A stretch of 64,000 nucleotides of DNA. It comes from Sphingomonas sp. IC081 (GTDB taxonomy: Bacteria; Pseudomonadota; Alphaproteobacteria; Sphingomonadales; Sphingomonadaceae). The stretch's first letter is position 1. Each line of letters starts with the position of its first letter. The notes below the pieces were generated by a model that made no database searches, was not told where the DNA came from, and worked only from the letters and a program-made list of their open reading frames with translations. This document shows positions 1-8,886 of this stretch, one piece after another. The stretch spans positions 18,142 through 82,141 of the forward strand of contig NZ_CP029766.1 of NCBI RefSeq assembly GCF_006874585.1, written 5' to 3'. The position numbers and the translations under genes are program-made.

Positions 1-14
1 GATGCGTTCATGCA

Positions 15-380
15 CTATTGCATGGGCACGGAGGCGCCTGCGTAGGGATCGGGATTTGCGCTCGTCTTTGCTGGCATTTCTGGAGCAACGAATGGCGGCG
101 GGGCTTCGATCTCAATAGGCGAGCTTTGCGGGCGAGTGTTTTCCCAAAGCCCTTTGGCCATGATCGGGGCTCCAAACACGATAAAGCAGCCTGCTATCGC
201 GCGGGCGCCGTCTCGGATCCCTAATCTACCCTGCAACATCATCAGGCCCGCAACTGCAATGGCAACAATGGCCAGCGATACCCCCAGTGTCCCGGTCAAA
301 AGATCGGCAAGCCATTGGATGGCAGATGCCAATCCTCCTGAGGGTGTTGAAATTGCCGTTGATTGTGAGGTGCCAAGCAT
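15..380 (-). CDS. VirB2/TrbC-like pilin subunit, divergent copy
   Basis: About 121 residues with two hydrophobic segments (roughly 30-50 and 60-76). They resemble the pilin encoded from position 508 on the other strand: both share an AIAV.G.MML.GR stretch followed by a GCF.(V/L)FGA stretch. This is the TrbC/VirB2 pattern of T4SS pilus subunits, which are inner-membrane proteins before assembly. Two things are odd. The reading frame has a stop just upstream of the TTG at 386, so no signal peptide is encoded in frame. The C-terminus is a proline-rich tail of about 40 residues, unusual for a pilin. I chose the ATG at 380; TTG 386 is possible. A further minus-strand ATG at position 11 begins 3 nt after the stop, so another gene probably continues past the left edge. 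Confidence 0.6.
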   Translation of the reverse strand: MLGTSQSTAISTPSGGLASAIQWLADLLTGTLGVSLAIVAIAVAGLMMLQGRLGIRDGARAIAGCFIVFGAPIMAKGLWENTRPQSSPIEIEAPPPFVAPEMPAKTSANPDPYAGASVPMQ

Positions 381-507
381 GCCCAACTGTTGCTTGCGCT
401 ATCTGTCTTTGCAAGAGTAGCGCTCGGAAAATTGCGAACCGGACTGCGTGCAATAATTGTGCGCGATGATTCGGTAGCTGACGAGTTTTTTGAGTTCAGG
501 GGGCATT

Positions 508-813
508 GTGCGACTATACCGATCGATGGGCTTTTTTGTTGCGTTGGCTGCATCCAGCGTGGCCCATGCCCAATCCTACGCCGATCCAGCTGGTTCCGGC
601 GTGCTTGTAGGCGCAGTAAACTGGCTCCAGGGCACGCTGCTCGGAACGGTCGCGACCACTGCCGCCGTCATTGCCATCGCGGTCGTCGGCTTCATGATGC
701 TGACTGGCCGCATCAACTGGCGCCACGGCGCGGTCGTGATCATCGGCTGCTTCGTCTTGTTCGGCGCCGCGAGCATTGTCGCCGGCATCCGCACCGCCGC
801 CGGCGGCATGTAG
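508..813 (+). CDS. virB2: VirB2-type pilin subunit (T4SS-1)
   Basis: Small pilin precursor of about 101 residues. An N-terminal signal peptide ends near the AHAQ site, followed by two hydrophobic segments separated by a short basic loop (TGRINWRHG), as in VirB2/TrbC subunits. I chose GTG at 508 because AGGGGG lies 4 nt upstream; TTG 490 and ATG 526 are alternatives. It opens a virB2-B3-B4-B6-B8-B9-B10-B11 cluster and is followed after 9 nt by virB3. By family knowledge the processed product forms the pilus or channel-associated fibre. Confidence 0.85.
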   Translation: MRLYRSMGFFVALAASSVAHAQSYADPAGSGVLVGAVNWLQGTLLGTVATTAAVIAIAVVGFMMLTGRINWRHGAVVIIGCFVLFGAASIVAGIRTAAGGM

Positions 814-822
814 CCTGGAGCC

Positions 823-1110
823 ATGACCGCTCCTCTCCAGCGCACGACCGTGTTCACGGCGCTCACGCGGCCCCAAATGTTCGCTGGCGTCACCTACACC
901 TGGTTCGTCGCCAACGGCATCGTCGCAGCCGAAGCGTTCCTGATCTTCAAATCCTTCTGGGTGATCGGACTGGCGCTGCTGGGCCATCTGGTGGGAGCTG
1001 TCCTGTGCCTTCGCGAACCGCGCTTCCTTGACCTCTGGATCGTGCGCGTCAGCCGCTGTCCCCGCGTGAAGAACCATGCCCTGTGGCAATGCAATTCCTA
1101 CCGCCCCTGA
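823..1110 (+). CDS. virB3: VirB3 inner-membrane T4SS protein (T4SS-1)
   Basis: 95 residues. It begins with the family signature of a short polar N-terminus carrying FTALTRPQM, followed by two adjacent membrane segments (about 20-60) and an LREPRFLDLW stretch, as in VirB3. GGAG lies just before the ATG. VirB3 works with VirB4 and VirB6 at the inner-membrane base of the secretion channel. The gene overlaps the start of virB4 by 28 nt, consistent with translational coupling. Confidence 0.88.
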   Translation: MTAPLQRTTVFTALTRPQMFAGVTYTWFVANGIVAAEAFLIFKSFWVIGLALLGHLVGAVLCLREPRFLDLWIVRVSRCPRVKNHALWQCNSYRP

Positions 1111-1627
1111 CGGGCGATCCTAAAGCTGCTGGGCGCGAAAAGGCCGCAGGCGATCACCTGCCTTATGCCCGCCATGTCGATGACGTGACGCTCGAGACGC
1201 GCGACGGGTTGCTGATGCAGACCGTGCGTCTTGGCGGCCTGCTGTTCGAGACCGCAGACACCGACGAACTCAACTACCGTGCGGACCTGCGCGATGCACT
1301 GCTGCGCACCGTCGGTAACTCCCAGTTCGCGATCTACCACCATGTGGTGCGCCGCAAGGCCGAGGCGAGCCTCGAGGCAGACTTCCCCGATGCCTTCTCG
1401 CGCGAACTGGACGAACGCTGGCGCGCGCGCCTTGCCTCGCGCCAGATGTACGTCAACGAACTGTTCCTGACGATCGTGCGCCGCCCCATGCAAGGGCGCC
1501 TGGGCTGGGCAGACCGGCTGCGGAACTGGGCCACGCGGTCTTCGGTCGATGCGCAGGCCGCCTTCGGCGCCGAGAAGCGCGCGCTCGATGCCGCGACCGA
1601 AGCGCTGGTAGCCTCTTTGGGCAGCTA
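1083..1627 (+). pseudogene. virB4: virB4 5' fragment, interrupted by Tn3-family insertion (T4SS-1)
   Basis: N-terminal about 181 residues of a VirB4 ATPase (CagE/TrbE/VirB4 N-terminal domain). Joining base 1627 directly to base 5884, thereby dropping the transposon and one AGCTA copy, restores one open frame through the junction as ...ASLGSYDPRVLSVYGT.... The intact gene would encode about 792 residues, very close to the 788 of the second VirB4 in this window. As it stands translation stops in the transposon end (TAG at 1626-1628). The start is GTG 1083 or ATG 1089. Loss of VirB4 should abolish T4SS-1 unless the second VirB4 substitutes, which is unknown. Confidence 0.93.
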
Positions 1628-1661
1628 GGGGTGACTACACGAAAGTGAGTTTTACGTACGC
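1628..1661 (+). repeat. Tn3-family left inverted repeat
   Basis: Begins GGGGTGACTACACGAAAGTG and ends ACGTACGC. It pairs with 5845-5878 over 34 bp with two mismatches, and is immediately preceded by the target duplication AGCTA. Confidence 0.93.
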
Positions 1662-1717
1662 GATACACGAACGAATGCAGTACGATTACGGGGGAAGGCT
1701 GCTACAGGCGCCAGCGC

Positions 1718-2149
1718 TCATCGGAACATAGAAGGTTTTGCGGGCCAAACGAACGGTAGCGAGCCTAGGATAAAGCCCAAAAACGTTGCCTGAAGCGGCA
1801 CCGAAAAGCCAAATGCCGGAATGCTCAAAGCTACCAGAGCGTAGGTGTTTGCAGCGACGTCACCGATCATTATTGACGCGGCCAAAACCAATCCCGCCCG
1901 TCTGAAGCGCGATAGAAGTAGCACAATAGCAAGCGCGTCTAAGAATATCAGTGATGTCCAAAATAGCTCGAGTTGAAATGGTCCCCAATCATAGGGCCTC
2001 CATCCGTATGCTACAAAGTCTCGCGCATGATTGAAAAAACCGAGGCCGAAGCAGGCTATGTAGATTCCCATGATAACCCGAATACGTGCGTCTACGCGGG
2101 ACCGCGCTGGTGTAGCGTGGTAACGGATCTGATCGATATTTGGTGCCAT
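1718..2149 (-). CDS. Transposon-borne four-helix membrane protein of unknown function
   Basis: 143 residues. I do not recognise the family. Four hydrophobic segments are visible (about 25-43, 58-80, 84-106 and 113-136), with a polar N-terminus of about 22 residues. It starts 2 nt after the tnpR stop on the same strand, so it is probably co-transcribed with the resolvase and is the only cargo of the transposon. No catalytic or binding motif was seen. Confidence 0.6.
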   Translation of the reverse strand: MAPNIDQIRYHATPARSRVDARIRVIMGIYIACFGLGFFNHARDFVAYGWRPYDWGPFQLELFWTSLIFLDALAIVLLLSRFRRAGLVLAASIMIGDVAANTYALVALSIPAFGFSVPLQATFLGFILGSLPFVWPAKPSMFR

Positions 2150-2151
2150 AG

Positions 2152-2724
2152 CTATTCCGCCGTTGCGCCTTCCAACGCTTTGTAAAGGGCGGTTTTTCCG
2201 ATTTTAAGGCGGGCGGCGGCCTCCCGCACAGTAAGGCCTGCTGCGATGTGCGCCCGGGCCTTGCGCAGCTTGTCGGGAGTGACGACAGGGCGGCGACCGC
2301 CCTTGCTGCCGCGCTCGCGCGCGGCGCGCAGACCCGCCTGGGTGCGCTCGCGGATCAGATCGCGCTCGAACTGCGCGAGGGAGCCGAAGATGTTGAACAC
2401 CAGCATGCCTCCCGGCGTGGTTGTGTCGATGTTCTCGGTGAGCGAGCGGAACCCGATGCCCCGCGACGCCAATTCACCGATCTTCTCGATCAGATGGCTC
2501 ATCGAGCGGCCGAGCCGATCGAGCTTCCACACCACCAGCGTGTCGCCGGCGCGCAGATAGGCCAGCGCTTCAGCAAGACCGGGCCTGTCAGTCCTGGCGC
2601 CCGACGCATGATCGTCGAAAACACGGTCGCATCCTGCCCGCTCCAGTGCGTCGTGCTGAAGCGAGAGCTTCTGGTCGGGGGTGGATACCCGCGCATAGCC
2701 GATCAGCGCCACGGGCCGCCCCAT
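2152..2724 (-). CDS. tnpR: TnpR, serine resolvase of the Tn3-family transposon
   Basis: 190 residues from the ATG at 2724. The catalytic serine lies in GYARVSTPDQ (Ser14). The conserved WKLDRLGRS and the FGSLAQFERDLIRERT stretch follow, and the C-terminus carries a helix-turn-helix ending LKIGKTALYKAL. The enzyme resolves the cointegrates formed by replicative transposition at the res site. An upstream in-frame start at 2865 exists, but the added residues have no family resemblance and would overlap the start of tnpA, so I rejected it. Confidence 0.95.
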   Translation of the reverse strand: MGRPVALIGYARVSTPDQKLSLQHDALERAGCDRVFDDHASGARTDRPGLAEALAYLRAGDTLVVWKLDRLGRSMSHLIEKIGELASRGIGFRSLTENIDTTTPGGMLVFNIFGSLAQFERDLIRERTQAGLRAARERGSKGGRRPVVTPDKLRKARAHIAAGLTVREAAARLKIGKTALYKALEGATAE

Positions 2725-2836
2725 ACTGTCCGTTTTCCCATCATAATGCGATCTTGTCCGAATCGCCATCGAACGTCCAGAGTTGATGGACACATTCCCA
2801 GTGACCGTCCAACGGACGTCTGACGGACAGCGACAT
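2725..2836 (+). promoter_or_regulatory. Candidate res site and divergent tnpA/tnpR promoter region
   Basis: The 126-bp gap between divergent tnpR and tnpA holds several copies of the half-site TGTCCG or its complement CGGAC(A), in mixed orientation: GTCCG near 2728, TGTCCG near 2755, GTCCAACGGAC near 2807, and GACGGACAG near 2822. Tn3-family resolution sites are normally located here and bind TnpR as paired half-sites. Exact subsites were not delimited. Confidence 0.5.
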
Positions 2837-2850
2837 GGAGGGGTTCGACC

Positions 2851-5808
2851 TTGGCCAGAAGACACCTGCTAACCCGCGAGATGCTTGCGGGCCATTATGA
2901 TCCGTCGCTCGATGAACGCGAGATCGCGCGTCACTTCACCTTGACCCGTGACGACCTCGAACTGATCGCATCCCGGCGTGGCGACGTCACCCGTCTCGGC
3001 TATGCGATGCTGATGCTGTATCTGCGCTGGCCGGGGCGCGTGCTGGAAGCCGGCGAAGTGCCGCCCATGCCGATCCTCGCGTTCGTGGCCCATCAGTTGG
3101 ATGTGTCGCCCGCATCATGGCGCGACTATGCCCGCCGCGACGAAACGCGGCGGTCGCACCTCGCCGACCTGTCGCGGCGCTTCGGTCATCTCGTTTTCAG
3201 TCGTGCGGATTTCCACGCGCTGGTCGCGTTCGCCATGCCGATCGCGCAGACCGTCACCCAGTCCTCGCGGCTTGCGGGCATCGTCATCGACGAGATGCGA
3301 CGCCGGCGATTGCTGCTGCCGCCCGTGACGGTGATTGAGGCGATAGTGCGACGGGCGCGGCAGCAGGCCGGAGATCTGGTCCATGACGTGCTCGCCGGAG
3401 ATCTCGGCGAACCCGAACGCGCGACGCTCGACGCCCTCCTGTCGCGGCGCGACGACAAAAGCGCGACCTGGCTCTCATGGCTGCGCAACCCGCCCCTATC
3501 GCCGGCCCCGCGCAATATCCTGCGACTGATCGAACGGCTCGACCAAGTTCGCGCGCTGGGCCTGGCGGCCTCGCGCGCCGCGACCATCCCGCAGGCGGCA
3601 TTCGACCGGATCGCCGACGAGGCGGCGCGCATCACGCCGCAGCATCTGGCGGAACTGCCCGACCTACGCCGTCATGCGATCCTTGTCGCTGCCGGCATCC
3701 GGCTTGAGGAAAGCCTGACCGATGCGGTGCTGACGATGATGGACAAGCTCCTGGGGAGCATGATGCGACGGGCCGAGAATCGGACCAAGGACAAGGCGAT
3801 CGGCACGATCCGGTCATTGCAGGCGCAGCTTCGCCTGCTCACCGGCTCATGCCGGACATTGCTCGACGCGCGGGCGCGAGGCGTCGATTCTCTTGCCGCC
3901 ATCAGTTCGATCGACTGGGAAAGGTTGGGAACGGCGGTCGTGGACGCCGAGCTACTGATCGCGCCGGAAACAATCGACCGCACGGCGGAACTGATCGAAC
4001 GGCAGCGCTCGCTGCGCTCCGTGATCGGGCCGTTCCTCAACGCCTTTGAGTTTCGCGGGGCCGGTGCGGTGCAGGGCTTGCTCGATGCGGTTCGGCTGAT
4101 CGCCGACATTTATCGCACCGGACGACGGCGCCTGCCCGATAACCCACCGCTCCGCTTCGTGCCGCCGTCATGGCGGCCGTTCGTGCTGCGCGATGGCGTG
4201 GTCGTCCGCGCCGCCTATGAGCTGTGCGTGCTCACCCAACTGCGCGACCGGCTGCGCGCCGGCGACATATGGGTGGCGGCGAGCCGTCATTATCGCGCCT
4301 TCGACAGCTATCTCCTGCCGCCTGCAACCTTCGATGCGATGCGCGCGCGAGGACCGCTGCCACTGGCGATCGATACTGATTTCGACAGCTTCGTCGCCGG
4401 TCGCCGCGCCAGTCTCGACACCGCGATCGAGCGGGTGACGATCCTCGCTCGACAGGGAGAACTGCCCCAGGTGCGCCTTGACGACAATGGCCTTGTCGTA
4501 TCCCCGCTCAAGGCGATCACGCCGCCGGATGCAGAGAATATGCGCCGCGTCGCCTATGATCGGCTGCCACGCGTGAAGATCACCGATCTCCTTTTGGAGG
4601 TCGATAGCTGGACTGGCTTTTCCGAGTGCTTCACCCATCGCCGCTCCGGTCGCGTGGCGGACGATCGTAACGCGCTCCTGACCGTGATCCTGGCCGATGG
4701 CATCAATCTCGGGCTGACGCGCATGGCCGAGACCTGTCAGGGCGCGACCCTGCGTCAGCTCGCCCATCTGCACGACTGGCATATCAGCGAAGCCGCTTAT
4801 AGCGAGGCGCTGGGGCGGTTGATCGACGTTCACCGCACCGTGCCGTTGGCCGCGCTGTGGGGCGACGGCACCACCTCTTCCAGTGACGGCCAGCTCTTCC
4901 ATGCGGGCGGGCGCGGCGCCGCGATCGGCGACATCAATGCGCGCAACGGCAATGAACCCGGCGTCAGCTTCTACACCCACGTCTCGGACCAATATGATCC
5001 GTTCTCGAGCCGCGTGATCGCGGCGACCGCCGGCGAGGCTCCCTATGTTCTCGACGGGCTGCTATACCATGCCACCGGCCTGTCGATCGAAGAGCATTAC
5101 ACCGATACCGGCGGCGCATCCGACCATGTGTTCGGCCTCATGCCCTTCTTCGGCTACCGCTTCGCGCCGCGCCTGCGCGACCTGAAGGACCGGCGCCTGC
5201 ATCTACTGCCGGGCCAGGAAGCGGGGCCGCTGCTGGCCGGTATGACCGGCGATCCGGTAGCCATCGGGCATGTCGCCGCCCATTGGGACGAACTGCTGCG
5301 CCTCACCACTTCGATCCGCAGCGGCACCGCCACCGCTTCGGCGATGCTGCGCAGATTGTCCGCTTACCCACGCCAGAACGGACTCGCGCTGGCCTTGCGC
5401 GAGGTCGGGCGGATAGAGCGCTCGATCTTCATGCTCGACTGGCTGCGCGATCTCGACCTGCGCCGGCGCACCCAGGCCGGTCTCAACAAGGGCGAGGCCC
5501 GCAACGCGCTCGCCCGCGCGCTCTTCTTCAACCAGCTCGGCGAGCTGCGCGACCGGCGGTTCGAGAACCAGACCTATCGCGCCTCCGGCCTCAATCTCCT
5601 CGTGGCCGCCATCATCCTGTGGAACACCCGCTATCTCGAACGGGCGGTCGGGGCGCTGGCGATCCCGGAGGACGTTGCGCGCCATATCGCCCCGCTGGGA
5701 TGGGAGCATATCTCGCTCACCGGCGACTATCGCTGGAATGTCGAAAGCCGCCCCGATCCCGGCCAGCTCCGCCCGTTGCGCACGCCTTCCTCGCTCCTGG
5801 CCGCATGA
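2851..5808 (+). CDS. tnpA: TnpA, Tn3-family transposase
   Basis: 985 residues, the usual size for a Tn3 transposase. The N-terminal part (HLLTREMLAGHYDPSL..., DUF4158 type) is the end-binding region. The DDE domain lies in the C-terminal half, with conserved GDGTTSSSDGQ, TDTGGASDHVFG and LNKGEARNALARA stretches. I chose the TTG start because GGAGGGG lies 7 nt upstream. It is divergent from tnpR and ends 36 bp before the right inverted repeat. It should catalyse replicative transposition of the element. Confidence 0.95.
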   Translation: MARRHLLTREMLAGHYDPSLDEREIARHFTLTRDDLELIASRRGDVTRLGYAMLMLYLRWPGRVLEAGEVPPMPILAFVAHQLDVSPASWRDYARRDETRRSHLADLSRRFGHLVFSRADFHALVAFAMPIAQTVTQSSRLAGIVIDEMRRRRLLLPPVTVIEAIVRRARQQAGDLVHDVLAGDLGEPERATLDALLSRRDDKSATWLSWLRNPPLSPAPRNILRLIERLDQVRALGLAASRAATIPQAAFDRIADEAARITPQHLAELPDLRRHAILVAAGIRLEESLTDAVLTMMDKLLGSMMRRAENRTKDKAIGTIRSLQAQLRLLTGSCRTLLDARARGVDSLAAISSIDWERLGTAVVDAELLIAPETIDRTAELIERQRSLRSVIGPFLNAFEFRGAGAVQGLLDAVRLIADIYRTGRRRLPDNPPLRFVPPSWRPFVLRDGVVVRAAYELCVLTQLRDRLRAGDIWVAASRHYRAFDSYLLPPATFDAMRARGPLPLAIDTDFDSFVAGRRASLDTAIERVTILARQGELPQVRLDDNGLVVSPLKAITPPDAENMRRVAYDRLPRVKITDLLLEVDSWTGFSECFTHRRSGRVADDRNALLTVILADGINLGLTRMAETCQGATLRQLAHLHDWHISEAAYSEALGRLIDVHRTVPLAALWGDGTTSSSDGQLFHAGGRGAAIGDINARNGNEPGVSFYTHVSDQYDPFSSRVIAATAGEAPYVLDGLLYHATGLSIEEHYTDTGGASDHVFGLMPFFGYRFAPRLRDLKDRRLHLLPGQEAGPLLAGMTGDPVAIGHVAAHWDELLRLTTSIRSGTATASAMLRRLSAYPRQNGLALALREVGRIERSIFMLDWLRDLDLRRRTQAGLNKGEARNALARALFFNQLGELRDRRFENQTYRASGLNLLVAAIILWNTRYLERAVGALAIPEDVARHIAPLGWEHISLTGDYRWNVESRPDPGQLRPLRTPSSLLAA

Positions 5809-5844
5809 TGCCATTCACCCGCGTTCGCCAAAGGTTCCCCCCTG

Positions 5845-5878
5845 GCGTACGTAAAACGCACTTTCGTGTAGTCAGCCC
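5845..5878 (-). repeat. Tn3-family right inverted repeat
   Basis: Read from the outside on the minus strand it begins GGGCTGACTACACGAAAGTG, matching the left end with two mismatches. It is followed immediately by the second AGCTA copy at 5879-5883. Confidence 0.93.
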
Positions 5879-5883
5879 AGCTA

Positions 5884-7717
5884 CGATCCCCGTGTGCTCT
5901 CGGTTTATGGAACCGAGCACGGCCAACTTTCCGAACCGCTCGAGTTCCTTTCCTATCTCTACAACGCAGATATGCGCCCGGTCGGCCTGCCGCACGGCGA
6001 TTTGGGGCAACACCTGCCGTTCCGCCGGGTGAGCTTCGGCCAGGAAGCCTTCGAACTGGCCCCGGCCGGCCATTTGGGCCGCAAGTTCGGTGCGCTCATC
6101 TCGATCAAGGACTACCCGGGGCAGACCTTGCCCGGCATGTTCGATGAACTCTACCGTATGCCTTTCGAGATGACGGTGAGCCAGTCCTTCGCCTTCGTCG
6201 AACGCGGCGCGGCTCTGGGCCGCATGAACCTGGCACTGCGCCGCATGCGCTCAGCCGAGGATGAGGCACTGTCGCTGCGCGATGAACTCACCCGTGCCAA
6301 GGACGATGTGGCGGCGGGGCGGGCTTCGTTCGGCGAGCATCACATGACCATTGCCGTTCATGCCGAGAGCCTCGAAGTGCTCAATGCCGAAGTGGCCGAA
6401 GTTACTGCGGTCTTGGCGGATCTCGGGATCGTCGGCGTGCGCGAGGATATCGCGCTGGAACCGGCCTTCTGGGCGCAGTTCCCGGCAAACTTCAAGTACA
6501 TCGGCCGCAAGGCTCTGGTCTCGAGCCGCAACTTCGCCGGCCTTGCCAGCCTGCACAACTTCCCGGTCGGCCGTCCGCGCGGCAACCACTGGGGCGAGGC
6601 GGTCTCGCTGCTCGAGACGACAGCGGCCGGCCCCTACTTCTTCAACTTCCACCATAACGATCTCGGCAACTTCACGGTGATTGGCCCCTCAGGCTCGGGC
6701 AAGACCGTGGTGCTGAACTTCCTGCTCGCCCAGGCTCGCAAGTTCGCGCCGCGCATCGTCTTCTTCGACAAGGATCGCGGCGCCGAGCTCTTCATCCGCG
6801 CGATCGGCGGCCAGTATGACCGCCTGCGTGTCGGCAGCGCTTCGGGCCTCAATCCCCTGCAGCTTGAGGATACGCCTGCCAACCGCCAGTTCCTGATGGA
6901 ATGGCTGGGCCTGCTCGCCGGCGGCTTTGATCCCGAAGAGGCCGAGATCGCCGCCGATGCGCTCGATGCCAACTTCGACCAGATCCGGCCCCGCCGGCGT
7001 CTGCGCTATCTCGTCGAACTGCTGCGCGGCCATGCCCGGCCCAAGGCAGGCGACCTCTATTCGCGCATGCGTCCCTGGTGGGGCGAAGGCGAGCGCGCCT
7101 GGCTGTTTGACAATGAAGAGGACCTCACCGACCTGACCGCTGCCACGGTCGGCTTCGATATGACCGCGATCCTCGACGATCCGGCGGTGCGCACGCCGGC
7201 GCTGCTGTATTTCTTTCACCGCGTGGAAGAACGTCTCGACGGTACCCCGGCGATCGTCGTGGTCGACGAGGGCTGGAAGGCGCTCGACGACGAGGTCTTC
7301 GTGCGGCGCATCAAGGACTGGGAGAAGACCATCCGCAAGCGCAACGGGATTGTCGGCTTCGCTACCCAGAGCGCGCAGGACGCGCTCGAGAGCAAGATTG
7401 CCAGTGCGATCATCGAGCAGGCCGCGACCCAGATCTTCATGATCAATCCCAAGGCGCGGCCCGAGGATTACATCGACGGTTTCGGCCTGACCCCGCACGA
7501 GTACGAACTGGTGCGCAGCCTGCCAGACAGTTCACACTGCTTCCTGATCAAGCACGGCAAGGACAGCGTGGTCGCCCGGCTCAATCTCTCGGGCGAGAAG
7601 GATATCCTCACCATCCTCTCAGGCCGCGAGGCGACCGTGCGCCTCTTCGACGAGCTGGTCGAGGAGACCGGCGCCGATCCCGAGATCTGGATGGCTCCGC
7701 TCCTGGAACGCGCTTGA
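5884..7717 (+). pseudogene. virB4: virB4 3' fragment with ATPase core (T4SS-1)
   Basis: C-terminal about 610 residues of the interrupted VirB4. The Walker A motif GPSGSGKTVVLN and the Walker B region VVVDEGWKAL are both intact, as is the FATQSAQDAL stretch. The fragment has no convincing start of its own: an internal GTG at 5894 lies mid-domain without a ribosome site. The complete ATPase module is therefore probably not translated normally. Its stop overlaps the virB6 start (TGATG). Confidence 0.92.
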
Positions 7718-8886
7718 TGGCCTGTCCCGTCGTCCATACCGGGGAAGACTTCCTCGCCAATGCGCTGGCGCATATCGACTGCCAGGCGCAGGCGATCGGC
7801 AGCTATGGCTACGGCGCGCTTGCCAGTCCCGGCTCGCCCGTCACGATCGCGCTCACCAGCCTGCTGACGATCTTCATTGCCCTGTTCGGGATCCGCCTGC
7901 TGCTGGGTTATCCGATGGCCACGCGCGATGTCGTGGGCGACGTGCTCAAGGTCGGCATCATGCTGACCTTGGCAACCAGCTGGCCCGCCTGGCGGGTGGT
8001 GGGCTACGATCTCGTGATCCACGGCCCGAACCAGATCGCGCAAGTGATCGGCGGAGGCGCCGGGCTTCCTGGCAGCGCCGGTGATCTCGCGGCGCGGCTG
8101 CAGAATGTCGACAGAGGCCTCGCGGCCTTCAACACCTTCGGTAGCGGCCGCCTGGGCGTGGCGCAGGGCGACTGGTTCCAGCTTGGTTTTGCCCGCAGCG
8201 CCTATCTGGTCGGTACATTGGGCCCACTGGCTCTGGTGCGCCTGACAGCGGGTTTCCTGCTGGCGGTGGCGCCGCTGATGGCCGGGCTGCTGCTGTTCGG
8301 GATCACCCGGGGGATCTTCGAGGGCTGGGCGCGGGCGCTGGTCACGACCTTTCTCGCCTCGATGCTGCTCAGCGTCATCTACGGGGTCGAACTGGCCCTG
8401 CTGGAACCATGGCTTCAGGATGCCTTGCAAAGGCGCGCTGCCGATGTGCAGACGCTCGATGCACCGGTGGAGATCCTGGTCGCCGCGCTGAGCTTTGCGG
8501 TTGTCTCACTGGCCGGCGTGTTCCTGATGGCAAGGCTGGCCTTCCACAGCCGCTTCCATCTCCCGGCGTTTCTGCCTGAAGCAGGTCCGCGTTCCGAAGC
8601 GCCGCCAATCTCGCAGCGCGCCGCGGTGGTGACGGCAAGCGGCGAGGAGCCCTCGCGTGCTGTCATCGTCGCCCAGTCTGTGACGGACAACCTGCGCCGC
8701 GAGGAACGCATCGCCGATATCGCGCGGACCGAAGGCCGCTGGTCAGAACGCAGCGGCAGCAGCGCTGCACCTTCGACCCTTGCCGCACAGGCCGGCCAGG
8801 CCAGCGGTGAGAATGCATTGGGCAATACCTGGCGCAGGCCCTCCCGGCGCCATTCCGGGGCCGCACGGCGCAGGGACCAGAACTGA
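7717..8886 (+). CDS. virB6: VirB6/TrbL polytopic inner-membrane protein (T4SS-1)
   Basis: 389 residues with about six hydrophobic stretches between residues 40 and 285, including a long hydrophobic block around 165-235, then a polar, low-complexity C-terminal tail. The membrane-plus-tail pattern and the position between virB4 and virB8 fit VirB6, which forms part of the substrate path through the inner membrane. ATG 7717 overlaps the virB4 stop by one base; TTG 7714 is an alternative. The gene ends on the virB8 ATG. Confidence 0.85.
   Translation: MACPVVHTGEDFLANALAHIDCQAQAIGSYGYGALASPGSPVTIALTSLLTIFIALFGIRLLLGYPMATRDVVGDVLKVGIMLTLATSWPAWRVVGYDLVIHGPNQIAQVIGGGAGLPGSAGDLAARLQNVDRGLAAFNTFGSGRLGVAQGDWFQLGFARSAYLVGTLGPLALVRLTAGFLLAVAPLMAGLLLFGITRGIFEGWARALVTTFLASMLLSVIYGVELALLEPWLQDALQRRAADVQTLDAPVEILVAALSFAVVSLAGVFLMARLAFHSRFHLPAFLPEAGPRSEAPPISQRAAVVTASGEEPSRAVIVAQSVTDNLRREERIADIARTEGRWSERSGSSAAPSTLAAQAGQASGENALGNTWRRPSRRHSGAARRRDQN

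Larger units (their letters stand above)
1628..5878 (+). mobile_element. Tn3-family transposon, complete, inserted in virB4
   Basis: 4251-bp unit bounded by 34-bp inverted repeats (1628-1661 and 5845-5878) that differ at two positions, and flanked by the 5-bp direct duplication AGCTA (1623-1627 and 5879-5883), the size expected for Tn3. It contains a large transposase, a divergently transcribed serine resolvase, an intervening res-like region, and one small membrane-protein gene. Clean ends and a near-perfect duplication suggest a recent insertion. No antibiotic- or metal-resistance gene is present. Confidence 0.95.

Noticed and set aside
5894..7717. Independent gene starting at GTG 5894
   Set aside because: The frame is the second half of virB4. 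The junction with 1627 is in frame and the GTG lies mid-domain without a ribosome site.
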